The notes under the pieces: model-generated
The model's database searches: none
What the model saw: only the letters and a program-made list of their open reading frames with translations
Told to the model about the DNA's origin: nothing
Shown: positions 26,094 to 34,339 of the stretch, one piece after another
Numbering within the stretch: position 1 is the first letter of the stretch
Layout of the letters: each line of letters begins with the position of its first letter
NCBI RefSeq assembly: GCF_002300555.2
Contig: NZ_NTHN02000016.1
Location: 1 to 64,000, forward strand
DNA: 64,000 nucleotides
Source: Alloyangia mangrovi
GTDB lineage: Bacteria > Pseudomonadota > Alphaproteobacteria > Rhodobacterales > Rhodobacteraceae
Direction: 5' to 3'
Program-made: the position numbers and the translations under genes

Positions 26094-27131
26094 ATGACCC
26101 TGACACGACGCAAGATCCTGAGCGGTGCCGCACTGGCCGCTCCGGCTGCGCTCGCGGCGCCGTCCATCGGCCGCGCGCAGGAGCCGATCAAGTGGCGCTT
26201 CCAGACCTACGCGGGTGCCGCCCTCGGCGAACAGGTGACCAAGCCGATCGTCGACTACATCAACACCGCCGCCCAGGGCGAGCTGGAGATCGAGCTCTAC
26301 TACGCCGACCAGATCGTGCCCACCGGCGAGCTCTTCCAGGCGCTCCAGCGCGGCACCATCGACGCCGTGCATTCGGACGACGACTCCATGGCCTCGCCCA
26401 CTCCGATGCGCGTCTTCGGCGGCTACTTCCCCTTCGCCACCAAGCACATCCTCGACGTTCCGGTGCTGTTCCAGCAATACGGGCTCGCCGACATCTGGCG
26501 CGCCGAATACGAGAAGGTCGGCGTGACCTGGCTCTCGGCCGCGGGTCAGGACCCGTGCAACTTCAATACCAAGAAAGAGATCACCAGCCTCGCCGATCTC
26601 GACGGGCTGAAGCTCTACACCTTCCCCACCGCCGGGCGCTTCCTGGCGCAGTTCGGCGTGGTGCCGGTGAACATCCCCTACGAGGATGCGGAAGTCGCTG
26701 TGCAGACCGGCGAGCTTGACGGCATGGCCTGGTCGGGCATCACCGAGGATTACACCGTCGGCTGGGCGAACGTCACCGACTACTTCCTGACCAACAACAT
26801 CTCGGGCGCCTGGATCGGCTCGATCTTCGTCAACCAGCAGCGTTGGGCCGATCTGCCCGAGCACCTCAAGACGCTGGTGATGGCCGGGATCAAGGCCGCC
26901 GACACCTACCGCAACCAGTGGTACTGGGGCGGCGAGGCAAAGCTGCGCGCCACCGGCGACAAGCTGCAGCTGCGCTCGGTGCCGCCGGAGGAATGGGCCG
27001 AAGTCGAAAACGCCGCCAAGGCCTTCTGGAAGGAGATCGCCCAGGAAAGCGAGGTCCACGCCAAGGTTGTCTCGATTTTCGAAGAGTACAACGGCGTCAT
27101 CAACCAAGCCGGCCCGCCCTACAACTTCTGA
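26094..27131 (+). CDS. TRAP transporter substrate-binding protein (DctP)
   Basis: A 345-residue periplasmic binding protein. The N-terminus has a twin-arginine-like signal (TRRKILSGAALAAPAALAAPSIGRAQ, in two parts TRRKILS and a hydrophobic stretch ending GRAQ). The mature domain contains ALQRGTIDAVHSDDDS and the central NIPYEDAEVAVQTGELDG typical of TAXI/DctP-type proteins. It delivers an organic acid or amide to DctQM; the ligand is probably the substrate of the downstream enzymes. Confidence 0.9.
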   Translation: MTLTRRKILSGAALAAPAALAAPSIGRAQEPIKWRFQTYAGAALGEQVTKPIVDYINTAAQGELEIELYYADQIVPTGELFQALQRGTIDAVHSDDDSMASPTPMRVFGGYFPFATKHILDVPVLFQQYGLADIWRAEYEKVGVTWLSAAGQDPCNFNTKKEITSLADLDGLKLYTFPTAGRFLAQFGVVPVNIPYEDAEVAVQTGELDGMAWSGITEDYTVGWANVTDYFLTNNISGAWIGSIFVNQQRWADLPEHLKTLVMAGIKAADTYRNQWYWGGEAKLRATGDKLQLRSVPPEEWAEVENAAKAFWKEIAQESEVHAKVVSIFEEYNGVINQAGPPYNF

Positions 27132-27151
27132 GGCGTTCCGTCGCAACATCT

Positions 27152-27180
27152 CGGCCCCCGCTCAGCTATTGCGGGGGCCG
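27152..27180. other. Intercistronic hairpin after dctP
   Basis: A 10-bp stem (CGGCCCCCGC with GCGGGGGCCG, 9-base loop) lies 20 bases after the dctP stop and is not followed by T. It could protect the upstream mRNA or weaken read-through to the ligase gene. Confidence 0.55.
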
Positions 27181-27207
27181 ATCCCCTCGCATAAATCTGC
27201 GAGTATA

Positions 27208-27219
27208 ATTTGATCAAAT
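27208..27219. promoter_or_regulatory. Candidate operator before the ligase gene
   Basis: The perfect 12-bp palindrome ATTTGATCAAAT stands in an AT-rich patch about 50 bases upstream of the ligase start. Confidence 0.35.
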
Positions 27220-27270
27220 CCCCGCGCCCGCGCGCGGTGACACGGACAAGCCCAGCAAGGAGCCCGCGGA

Positions 27271-28632
27271 ATGACCGCCCCCCTGACCCTAGACGACCTG
27301 AAAAACGCCGCACGCGCCGGCGAGATCGACACCGTCCTCGTTTGCGTCGTGGACATGCAGGGTCGTCTGCAGGGCAAACGCTTCCACGTCTCCAACTTCC
27401 TCGAGCATGCGATCGAGGAAACCCATTGCTGCAACTACCTCTTCGCCACCGACCTCGTGATGAGCACCCCCGAGGGCTTCGCCTCCACGAGCTGGGCCTC
27501 GGGTTATGGCGACTACGTGATGAAGCCCGACCTCGCCACGCTGCGCCCCGTGCCCTGGCTCGAGGGCACGGCGATGATCCTGTGCGACGTGCTCGACCAC
27601 CACGGCCAGCCTGCCGCCGAGTCGCCGCGCCAGATCCTGCAAAAGCAGATCGCCCGCGCCGAGGCCATGGGCCTCACCCCGATGATGGCGACCGAGCTGG
27701 AGTTCTTCCTCTATGCCCGCTCCTACGACGACATCCGTCACAGCGGCTGGCGGGATCTGGAAACCCTCTCGCCCTACAACCAGGACTATTCGATCCAGCT
27801 CACCAGCCGCGAGGAATACGTGCTGCGCCCGGTGCGCAATCACCTCTACGCCATGGGCGTGCCGGTGGAATGCACCAAGGGTGAGGCCGAGCACGGCCAG
27901 GAAGAACTGAACATTCGCTACGCCGACGCGCTGACCTGCGCCGACCACCACGCGATCTCGAAGCACGCGGTCAAGGAAATCGCCCACCAGCAGGGCCACG
28001 GCGCCACTTTCATGGCCAAATGGCACGCCGACAAGGTGGGCAGCGCCGCGCATATCCACCAGTCGCTGTTCAAGGGGACGGAGAACGCCTTCTACGACAA
28101 GGACGGCGCGCATGGCATGTCGCAGACCATGAAGCATTACGTCGCGGGCCTGCTGAAGTATGCCCCCGACGTGACGCTCTTCCTCGCGCCCTACATCAAC
28201 AGCTACAAACGCTTCGCCCCCGGCACCTTCGCGCCGACCAAGACCGCCTGGTCGGTGGACAACCGCACCGCGGGCTTCCGCCTCGTCGGCGAGGACACCA
28301 AGGGCGTGCGCATCGAATGCCGCATCCCCGGCTCGGACATGAACCCCTACCTCGCCTGCGCCGCGCAGCTGGCCGCAGGCCTTGCCGGGATCGAGGAGAA
28401 GCTCGAGCTGCCCGAGCCCGCCAAGGGCGACGTCTATGGAATGGATCACGTGCCGGACGTGCCGAACACCCTGCGCGCCGCTACCCTCGCCTTTGCCGGC
28501 TCGAAGATGCTGCGCGAAGCCTTCGGCGAGGCGGTGATCGAGCATTTCGCCCATGCCGCCCGCATCGAACAGAACGATTATGACCGCGCGGTTACCGACT
28601 ACGAGCTGGCGCGCGGCTTCGAGCGCGCCTGA
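27271..28632 (+). CDS. Glutamine-synthetase family gamma-glutamyl ligase (PuuA/GlnA-like)
   Basis: A 453-residue GS-fold ligase. The beta-grasp region has CVVDMQGRLQGKR; the catalytic domain has ATELEFFLY, GEAEHGQEELNIRY, GSAAHIHQSL (metal/ATP His) and RIECRIPGSDMNPYLA. This is the gamma-glutamylpolyamine/amine-ligase side of the family, not GlnA I for nitrogen assimilation. The reaction is glutamate plus amine plus ATP to gamma-glutamylamide. Next genes are an ALDH and an iron alcohol dehydrogenase, which suggests the amine carries an alcohol group. Ribosome site AGGAG lies before the ATG. Confidence 0.85.
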   Translation: MTAPLTLDDLKNAARAGEIDTVLVCVVDMQGRLQGKRFHVSNFLEHAIEETHCCNYLFATDLVMSTPEGFASTSWASGYGDYVMKPDLATLRPVPWLEGTAMILCDVLDHHGQPAAESPRQILQKQIARAEAMGLTPMMATELEFFLYARSYDDIRHSGWRDLETLSPYNQDYSIQLTSREEYVLRPVRNHLYAMGVPVECTKGEAEHGQEELNIRYADALTCADHHAISKHAVKEIAHQQGHGATFMAKWHADKVGSAAHIHQSLFKGTENAFYDKDGAHGMSQTMKHYVAGLLKYAPDVTLFLAPYINSYKRFAPGTFAPTKTAWSVDNRTAGFRLVGEDTKGVRIECRIPGSDMNPYLACAAQLAAGLAGIEEKLELPEPAKGDVYGMDHVPDVPNTLRAATLAFAGSKMLREAFGEAVIEHFAHAARIEQNDYDRAVTDYELARGFERA

Positions 28633-28642
28633 GGAGGCTCTC

Positions 28643-30022
28643 ATGACCACCCTGAAGAATATCTCTCCCATCGACGGCTCGGTCTTCGCCTCGCGCGAGA
28701 CGCTGTCCCTCGAAGAGGCCCGCGCGGCCGCGAACTCGGCGCGGATCGCGCAGTCAGAATGGGCCGCCCGCCCGCTCGCCGAGCGCATCGAGCTCGTCAT
28801 GAGAGGTGTCGCCGAGATCGGCGCCCAGAACGAGGCGATCGTGCCCGAACTGGCGCAGATGATGGGCCGCCCGGTGCGCTACGGCGGCGAGTTCGGCGGC
28901 TTCAACGAGCGCGCCTCCTACATGGCCGAGATCGCCGAAGTCGCGCTGGCCAACATCGAGGTCGGCGAGGACGCCACCTTCAAGCGCTACATCAAGCGCG
29001 TTCCGCATGGCGTGGTCTTCGTGGTCTCGCCGTGGAACTACCCCTACATGACCGCGATCAACACCGTGGCCCCGGCGCTCATCGCCGGCAACACCGTGGT
29101 GCTGAAGGGCGCGACGCAGACCCTGCTCGTCGGCGAGCGTCTGGCCAATGCCTTCCACAAGGCCGGCGTGCCCGAGGCGGTGTTCCAGAACCTCTATCTG
29201 GATCATGACACCACCTCGGCCCTGATCGCCGAGGGCGCCTTCAACTTCGTCAACTTCACCGGCTCGGTCGGCGGCGGCAAGGCCATCGAGCGCGCCGCGG
29301 CGGGCACCTTCACCGGGCTCGGACTCGAGCTCGGCGGCAAGGATCCGGGCTACGTGATGGAGGATGCCGACCTTGATGCGGCGGTGGACACGCTGATCGA
29401 CGGCGCGATGTTCAACTCCGGCCAGTGCTGCTGCGGCATCGAGCGCATCTACGTTCACGAGAGCCTCTACGACGCCTTTGTCGAGAAGGCCGTGGCGGTG
29501 GTGAAGGGCTACAAGCTCGGCAACCCGCTCGACGCGGAAACCACCATCGGCCCGATGGCCAATGTCCGCTTTGCCGAGGAAGTCCGCGCGCAGATTAAAG
29601 AGGCGCTGGAGATGGGGGCAACGGCCCATATCGACACCTTCCCCGAGGACGACGGCGCCGCCTACCTGACCCCGCAGATTCTGACCAATGTGACCCACGA
29701 CATGCGCGTCATGCGCGATGAGAGCTTCGGCCCGGTGGTCGGCATCATGAAGGTGAAGGACGACGCCGAGGCCATCGCGCTGATGAACGACAGCCCGTTC
29801 GGCCTCACCGCCTCGCTCTGGACACAGGACGTGGAGCGGGCGCAGAGGGTCGGCGATGCCATCGAGACCGGCACCGTCTTCATGAACCGCGCCGACTACC
29901 TCGATCCGGGGCTCTGCTGGACCGGCTGCAAGCAGACCGGGCGCGGCGGCGGCCTGTCGGTCATCGGCTACCACAACCTGACACGACCCAAATCCTACCA
30001 TCTCAAGAAGGTGACGAAATGA
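28643..30022 (+). CDS. Aldehyde dehydrogenase family protein
   Basis: A 459-residue NAD(P)-dependent aldehyde dehydrogenase. SPWNYPY (cofactor Asn) is near residue 132, FTGSVGGGKA near 206, LELGGKD (general base Glu) near 229, and FNSGQCCCG near 260 supplies the catalytic Cys. The start at 28643 has GAGGAGG upstream, overlapping the previous stop. It overlaps the next gene by 4 bases. It likely oxidises the aldehyde made by the alcohol dehydrogenase. Confidence 0.92.
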   Translation: MTTLKNISPIDGSVFASRETLSLEEARAAANSARIAQSEWAARPLAERIELVMRGVAEIGAQNEAIVPELAQMMGRPVRYGGEFGGFNERASYMAEIAEVALANIEVGEDATFKRYIKRVPHGVVFVVSPWNYPYMTAINTVAPALIAGNTVVLKGATQTLLVGERLANAFHKAGVPEAVFQNLYLDHDTTSALIAEGAFNFVNFTGSVGGGKAIERAAAGTFTGLGLELGGKDPGYVMEDADLDAAVDTLIDGAMFNSGQCCCGIERIYVHESLYDAFVEKAVAVVKGYKLGNPLDAETTIGPMANVRFAEEVRAQIKEALEMGATAHIDTFPEDDGAAYLTPQILTNVTHDMRVMRDESFGPVVGIMKVKDDAEAIALMNDSPFGLTASLWTQDVERAQRVGDAIETGTVFMNRADYLDPGLCWTGCKQTGRGGGLSVIGYHNLTRPKSYHLKKVTK

Positions 30023-31164
30023 GCCTCACCGCCAACTGGTCCTACCCCACCGCCATCAAGTTCGGCGCGGGCCGCATCGCGGAACTGCCCGCCGCCTGCG
30101 CGCAGGCCGGCATCACCAAGCCGCTGCTGGTCACCGACCGCGGCCTTGCCACCCTGCCGATCACCGAGAGCACCATCGCCGTGCTTGAAACCGCCGGCCT
30201 GCATTGCGGTCTTTTCTCGGATGTCGATCCCAACCCCAACGAGCGCAACCTCGCCGCGGGCGTCGCGGCCTACAACGCGGGCGGCTACGACGGGGTGATC
30301 GCCTTCGGCGGCGGCTCCGGTCTCGACCTTGGCAAATGCGTGGCCTTCATGGCGGGGCAGACCCGGCCGGTCTGGGACTTCGAGGATATCGGCGACTGGT
30401 GGACCCGCGCCGACGCGGACGCCATCGCTCCCGTCGTCGCCGTGCCGACCACGGCGGGCACCGGCTCGGAGGTCGGGCGCGCGGGCGTGCTGACCAACTC
30501 CGAAACCCACGAGAAAAAGATCATCTTCCATCCCAAGATGCTCCCCGCCGTGGTGATCTGCGATCCCGAACTGACCGTCGGCATGCCCAAGGCGATCACC
30601 GCCGGCACCGGGCTCGACGCCTTTGCCCACTGCGTCGAGGCCTTCTCCTCGCCCTTCTACCACCCGATGTCGCAGGGTATCGCGCTCGAGGGCATGCGGC
30701 TGGTGATCGAGTACCTGCCGCGCGCCTACGCCGACGGCACCGACCTCGAGGCGCGCGCGCAGATGATGAGCGCCGCCGCCATGGGCGCCACCGCCTTCCA
30801 GAAGGGTCTCGGCGCGATCCACGCGATGAGCCACCCCATCGGCGCGGTCTTCGGCACGCACCACGGCACCACCAACGCCGTCTGCATGCCCGCCGTGCTG
30901 AAGTTCAACGCGGACGCCATTCGCGAGCGCTTCGACAAGGCGGCGGGCTATCTCGGCATCGAGGGCGGCTTCGACGGCTTCTGCGCCTTCGTCGACCAGT
31001 TCAACGACAGCCTCGGCGTGCCCAAGGGGCTGACCGCGCTCGGCGTGACCGAGGAGACGATCCCCGAGCTTGTCAAAGGCGCGATCAAGGATCCTTCCTG
31101 CGGCGGCAACCCGATCGAGCTGACCGAGGAGAACCTCGAGGCGCTGTTCCGCGCCGCGATGTGA
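30019..31164 (+). CDS. Iron-containing alcohol dehydrogenase
   Basis: A 381-residue group III alcohol dehydrogenase. The NAD-binding GGGSGLD block is near residue 96, and the metal ligands lie in GLDAFAHCVEAF and IHAMSHPIGAVFGTHHG. The ATG overlaps the ALDH stop (ATGA). It most likely turns an alcohol group into the aldehyde used by the upstream ALDH. A terminator follows, so it is the last gene of the operon. Confidence 0.92.
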   Translation: MSLTANWSYPTAIKFGAGRIAELPAACAQAGITKPLLVTDRGLATLPITESTIAVLETAGLHCGLFSDVDPNPNERNLAAGVAAYNAGGYDGVIAFGGGSGLDLGKCVAFMAGQTRPVWDFEDIGDWWTRADADAIAPVVAVPTTAGTGSEVGRAGVLTNSETHEKKIIFHPKMLPAVVICDPELTVGMPKAITAGTGLDAFAHCVEAFSSPFYHPMSQGIALEGMRLVIEYLPRAYADGTDLEARAQMMSAAAMGATAFQKGLGAIHAMSHPIGAVFGTHHGTTNAVCMPAVLKFNADAIRERFDKAAGYLGIEGGFDGFCAFVDQFNDSLGVPKGLTALGVTEETIPELVKGAIKDPSCGGNPIELTEENLEALFRAAM

Positions 31165-31477
31165 GCCTGCCGGTTTGAGCTATGAGGGCCGGGGCTAGAG
31201 CTCCGGCCTTTTTTTCGTCTCCACGCGACGGCAGAGGGCGCCGGGCGCGCGCCGCGCGTGGGATGGCGCCGCCACGCTCGAGGTCGGCGCTTTATTCCGG
31301 CAAAGCCCGGAAGACACCCGAACGTCGCGCTCCGTCACAAAAGCGCCAGCCCGCCGGGACGGGCCAGCGCTCGCCCGGCGCCTTCGGCGTGATCCCGGGC
31401 GGGTCGGCTCGCGACTCTCCCTTCGCCGCCCCCATCTCTTGCGCTAAACTCCTCCCACGCACCCGGAGGATCCGCCC
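31165..31477. other. Intergenic, no gene seen
   Basis: Apart from the terminator at 31187-31215, this GC-rich stretch holds no supportable gene or RNA. Confidence 0.6.
31187..31215 (+). terminator. Terminator of the TRAP-ADH operon
   Basis: The stem GGCCGG with CCGGCC around a 10-base loop is followed by seven T, 22 bases after the alcohol dehydrogenase stop. Confidence 0.85.
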
Positions 31478-32002
31478 ATGCATGCGCCCACGCCCTTCAC
31501 CCTCATGGCCCGCAACAACGCCTGGGCGAACGAGACGCTCTATACCGTACTCGCGGCGCTCACCGAGGAGGAGTTCACCGATCCCCGCCCCGGCTTCTTC
31601 CCCTCGCTCAGCCTGACGATGAACCACATCCTGCTGGTCGATCTCTACTACATCGACGCGCTGGAGCGCGGCGGGCTCGGGCTCTCGCTCAGGAACCGCC
31701 CGCATGTCGACGACCCGGCACAGCTCGCCGACGAGCAGGCCAGGACCGACCTGCGCCTGCTTGCCCTCTGCGAGGCGCTCACCCCCGAGACGCTGAAGGA
31801 AGAGCGCCTCACCCAGCGCGCCTCGGGCGCGGTGCACGAGAAGGTCCAGCCGCTGCTGCTGCATCTCTTCCAGCACCAGATCCACCACCGCGGCCAGGCC
31901 CATGTGCAGCTGCAGGACGCCGGCTATGCGCCGCCGCAGCTCGACGATTTCTACCTCGAGCATGGGCGCGTTGCCTCGGCCGCGGCCTGGTTCCCGCACT
32001 AG
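31478..32002 (+). CDS. DinB family protein
   Basis: A 174-residue four-helix-bundle protein. The three metal His are placed as in DinB/YfiT: one in MNHILLVD (near residue 48) and two in FQHQIHHRGQ (near 130). NNAWANETLY at the N-terminus is typical. Family members are thiol-dependent or metal-dependent transferases of mostly unknown substrate. It is separate from the operon before it. Confidence 0.88.
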   Translation: MHAPTPFTLMARNNAWANETLYTVLAALTEEEFTDPRPGFFPSLSLTMNHILLVDLYYIDALERGGLGLSLRNRPHVDDPAQLADEQARTDLRLLALCEALTPETLKEERLTQRASGAVHEKVQPLLLHLFQHQIHHRGQAHVQLQDAGYAPPQLDDFYLEHGRVASAAAWFPH

Positions 32003-32071
32003 CCCCACGCGCCCCCTTGCACATGCTGCCCCGACGTCGCCTTATGGCGCCGGAATACGAACGGGGTACGG

Positions 32072-33316
32072 ATGATGACGAAGACGGTGGCGGTGATCGG
32101 GGCGGGCATCGTGGGCGTGAGCACGGCGATCGAGCTGCGGCGCGCCGGGCACGAGGTGGTGCTGATCGACCGTGCGGGACCGGCGACGGGCACCAGCCAC
32201 GGTAATGGCGGCGTGCTGGCCGCGGCGGCCGTGCTGCCGGTGACCGGGCCGGGGCTCTGGAAGAAGGCCCCGAAGATGCTGCTCGATCCGGATCAGCCGC
32301 TCTTCCTGCGCTGGTCCTACCTGCCCAAGCTGATGCCCTGGCTGATGCGCTACATGTCCCACGCCAACGCCGAGGCTGCCCTGACCCGCGCCCGCGCCAT
32401 CGCGCCGCTGCTCGGCGACAGCCTCGCCGACCACCTCGCGCTGGCGGGCGGCACCCCGGCGGAGAAATGGCTCGTCGCCTCGGATTACGTCTTTGCCTAT
32501 CCCGACCGCGCCGCCTTCGAGGCAGATGCCTTCGGCTGGAAGACCCGGAGTGATCTCGGCTTTCCCCACGAGGTGCTCGAGCATGGCGCCTTCCAGGCCT
32601 ATGACCCGGCGATGAGCACCGACTTCGCCCTCGGTGTGCGCCAGCCGAACCACGGCCGCATCACTGACCCGGGGCACTACGTGAAAGACCTCGCCACCCA
32701 TGCCCAGAGCCTCGGCGCACGGCTGGTGATCGGCGAGGTGCGGGATTTCGTGGAGGAAGGCGGCAGGCTGACCGGCCTCAGGATCGGCGGCGAGACCCTG
32801 CCCTGCGACGCCGCGGTCGTGGCCACCGGCGTCTGGTCCGGCCCGCTGGCCAGGCGCCTCGGCCTCGAGGTCCCGCTGGAGAGCGAGCGCGGCTATCACC
32901 TCGAGCTCTGGGAGCCTTCGGTCATGCCGAAGTCCCCGGTGATGTTCGCCGCGCAGAAGTTCGTCGCCACCCCGATGGAGGGCCGCCTGCGCCTTGCCGG
33001 GATCGTCGAGTTCGGTGGACTCGATGCGCCGGCCTCCGCCGCCCCCTTCGAGCTGCTGCGCCGCTCGATCCGCAAGGCGATGCCCGGGCTCACCTGGACG
33101 CGCGAGGTGGAATGGATGGGCCACCGCCCCTCGATCGCCGACTCGCTGCCGGTGATCGGCGCGGCACCGAGGCTGGCAGGGGTCTTTGTCGGCTTCGGGC
33201 ACGATCACGTCGGCCTCACGGCCGGGCCGAAGACCGGGCGGCTGCTGGCGCAGCTGGTCTCCGGGCAAACGCCCAACTTCGACCTCGCGCCCTTCGCGCC
33301 GGACCGCTTCTCGTAA
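32072..33316 (+). CDS. FAD-dependent D-amino-acid dehydrogenase-like oxidoreductase
   Basis: A 414-residue DadA-type flavoprotein. The FAD-binding GAGIVGVSTA is at the N-terminus, GTSHGNGGVL near residue 42 fits the DadA group, and the C-terminal FGHDHVGLTAGPKTGRL closes the FAD site. It is probably inner-membrane-associated, passing electrons to the respiratory chain. D-amino acids or related imino acids are plausible substrates. Two more genes follow closely. Confidence 0.85.
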   Translation: MMTKTVAVIGAGIVGVSTAIELRRAGHEVVLIDRAGPATGTSHGNGGVLAAAAVLPVTGPGLWKKAPKMLLDPDQPLFLRWSYLPKLMPWLMRYMSHANAEAALTRARAIAPLLGDSLADHLALAGGTPAEKWLVASDYVFAYPDRAAFEADAFGWKTRSDLGFPHEVLEHGAFQAYDPAMSTDFALGVRQPNHGRITDPGHYVKDLATHAQSLGARLVIGEVRDFVEEGGRLTGLRIGGETLPCDAAVVATGVWSGPLARRLGLEVPLESERGYHLELWEPSVMPKSPVMFAAQKFVATPMEGRLRLAGIVEFGGLDAPASAAPFELLRRSIRKAMPGLTWTREVEWMGHRPSIADSLPVIGAAPRLAGVFVGFGHDHVGLTAGPKTGRLLAQLVSGQTPNFDLAPFAPDRFS

Positions 33317-33328
33317 GCGCTGCCTGCG

Positions 33329-34339
33329 ATGAGCCTCCTGCCCTTCCTCGCCCGCCATGCCCGCTGGCTCATGCTCATCGGCCTCGCCTTCGGCATCGCT
33401 CTGCCGCAGGTGGCCCAATTCGTCCGGCCGTGGCTGTCCGAGCTGGTGGCGCTGATGCTCTTCGTCGCCGCCCTGCGCATCGGCCCGCGCGCGGCGCTCG
33501 GCGCGGTGCACCACCTGCGCGGCACGCTCGGCGCGCTGCTGGTCTTCCAGCTGCTCTGTCCGCTGGTGCTGATCGCCCTCGCCTCCGCCCTCGGCCTGCG
33601 CGAGAGCCCCGCCGCGCTGGCGCTGATCCTGCTGATGGCCGCGGCGCCCTTGGCCAGCAGCCCGAACCTCACGCTCATGGTCGGCGGAGCGCCCGGCCCG
33701 GCGCTGCGCATGCTGATCCTCGGCATGCTGATCCTTCCCGCCACCACCCTGCCGGTCTTCGCCCTGCTGCCTGCCTTCGGCGGCGCGGCGGGCATCCTCG
33801 GCGCGGCGCTGAAGCTGCTGCTGGTGATCCTCGCCGCGACCGGGCTGGCCTTTGTGATCCGCCCGCGCCTGCTGCCGAACCCGGGCCCCGCCGCCCTTGC
33901 GCAGCTCGACGGCGCCTCGGCACTGCTGATGACCACCATCGTGCTCGCCCTCACTTCCGAAATCCGCCCCGCCCTGCTGGAGCGTCCGCTCGAGCTCGCG
34001 GGCTGGATGGCGCTGGCCTTTGCCGCCAACCTCGGCCCGCAGGCGCTGACCCTCTGGCTGCGCGCCCGCGGCGGGCACGTCGAGGCTCTGGACGCGCTGG
34101 CGATGATCGCCGGCAACCGCAACATCGGCATCTTCCTCGTCGCCCTGCCGGTGCAGGTGACCGACCCGCTGCTCCTGTTCATCGGCTGTTATCAGGTGCC
34201 CATGTTCCTCACACCTCTGCTGATGACCCCGCTCTACCGGCGTGCCCGCGCCCGCGCCGCAGGGGTTGGCTTCGCCGGAGAGGCCGCTATCACGGGCACA
34301 GACAACGGAGACCGCAATGCCCCTCAATCCCGCCGATGA
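33329..34339 (+). CDS. SBF-like (bile acid:sodium symporter) family membrane protein
   Basis: A 336-residue integral membrane protein with about nine to ten helices. ALILLMAAAPLASSPNLTLMVGG and AMIAGNRNIGIFLVALP match the conserved cores of the SBF/BASS fold. It is likely a transporter of an organic anion. It follows the DadA-like gene by 12 bases and its end overlaps the next gene by 23 bases, so the three are an operon. Confidence 0.75.
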   Translation: MSLLPFLARHARWLMLIGLAFGIALPQVAQFVRPWLSELVALMLFVAALRIGPRAALGAVHHLRGTLGALLVFQLLCPLVLIALASALGLRESPAALALILLMAAAPLASSPNLTLMVGGAPGPALRMLILGMLILPATTLPVFALLPAFGGAAGILGAALKLLLVILAATGLAFVIRPRLLPNPGPAALAQLDGASALLMTTIVLALTSEIRPALLERPLELAGWMALAFAANLGPQALTLWLRARGGHVEALDALAMIAGNRNIGIFLVALPVQVTDPLLLFIGCYQVPMFLTPLLMTPLYRRARARAAGVGFAGEAAITGTDNGDRNAPQSRR

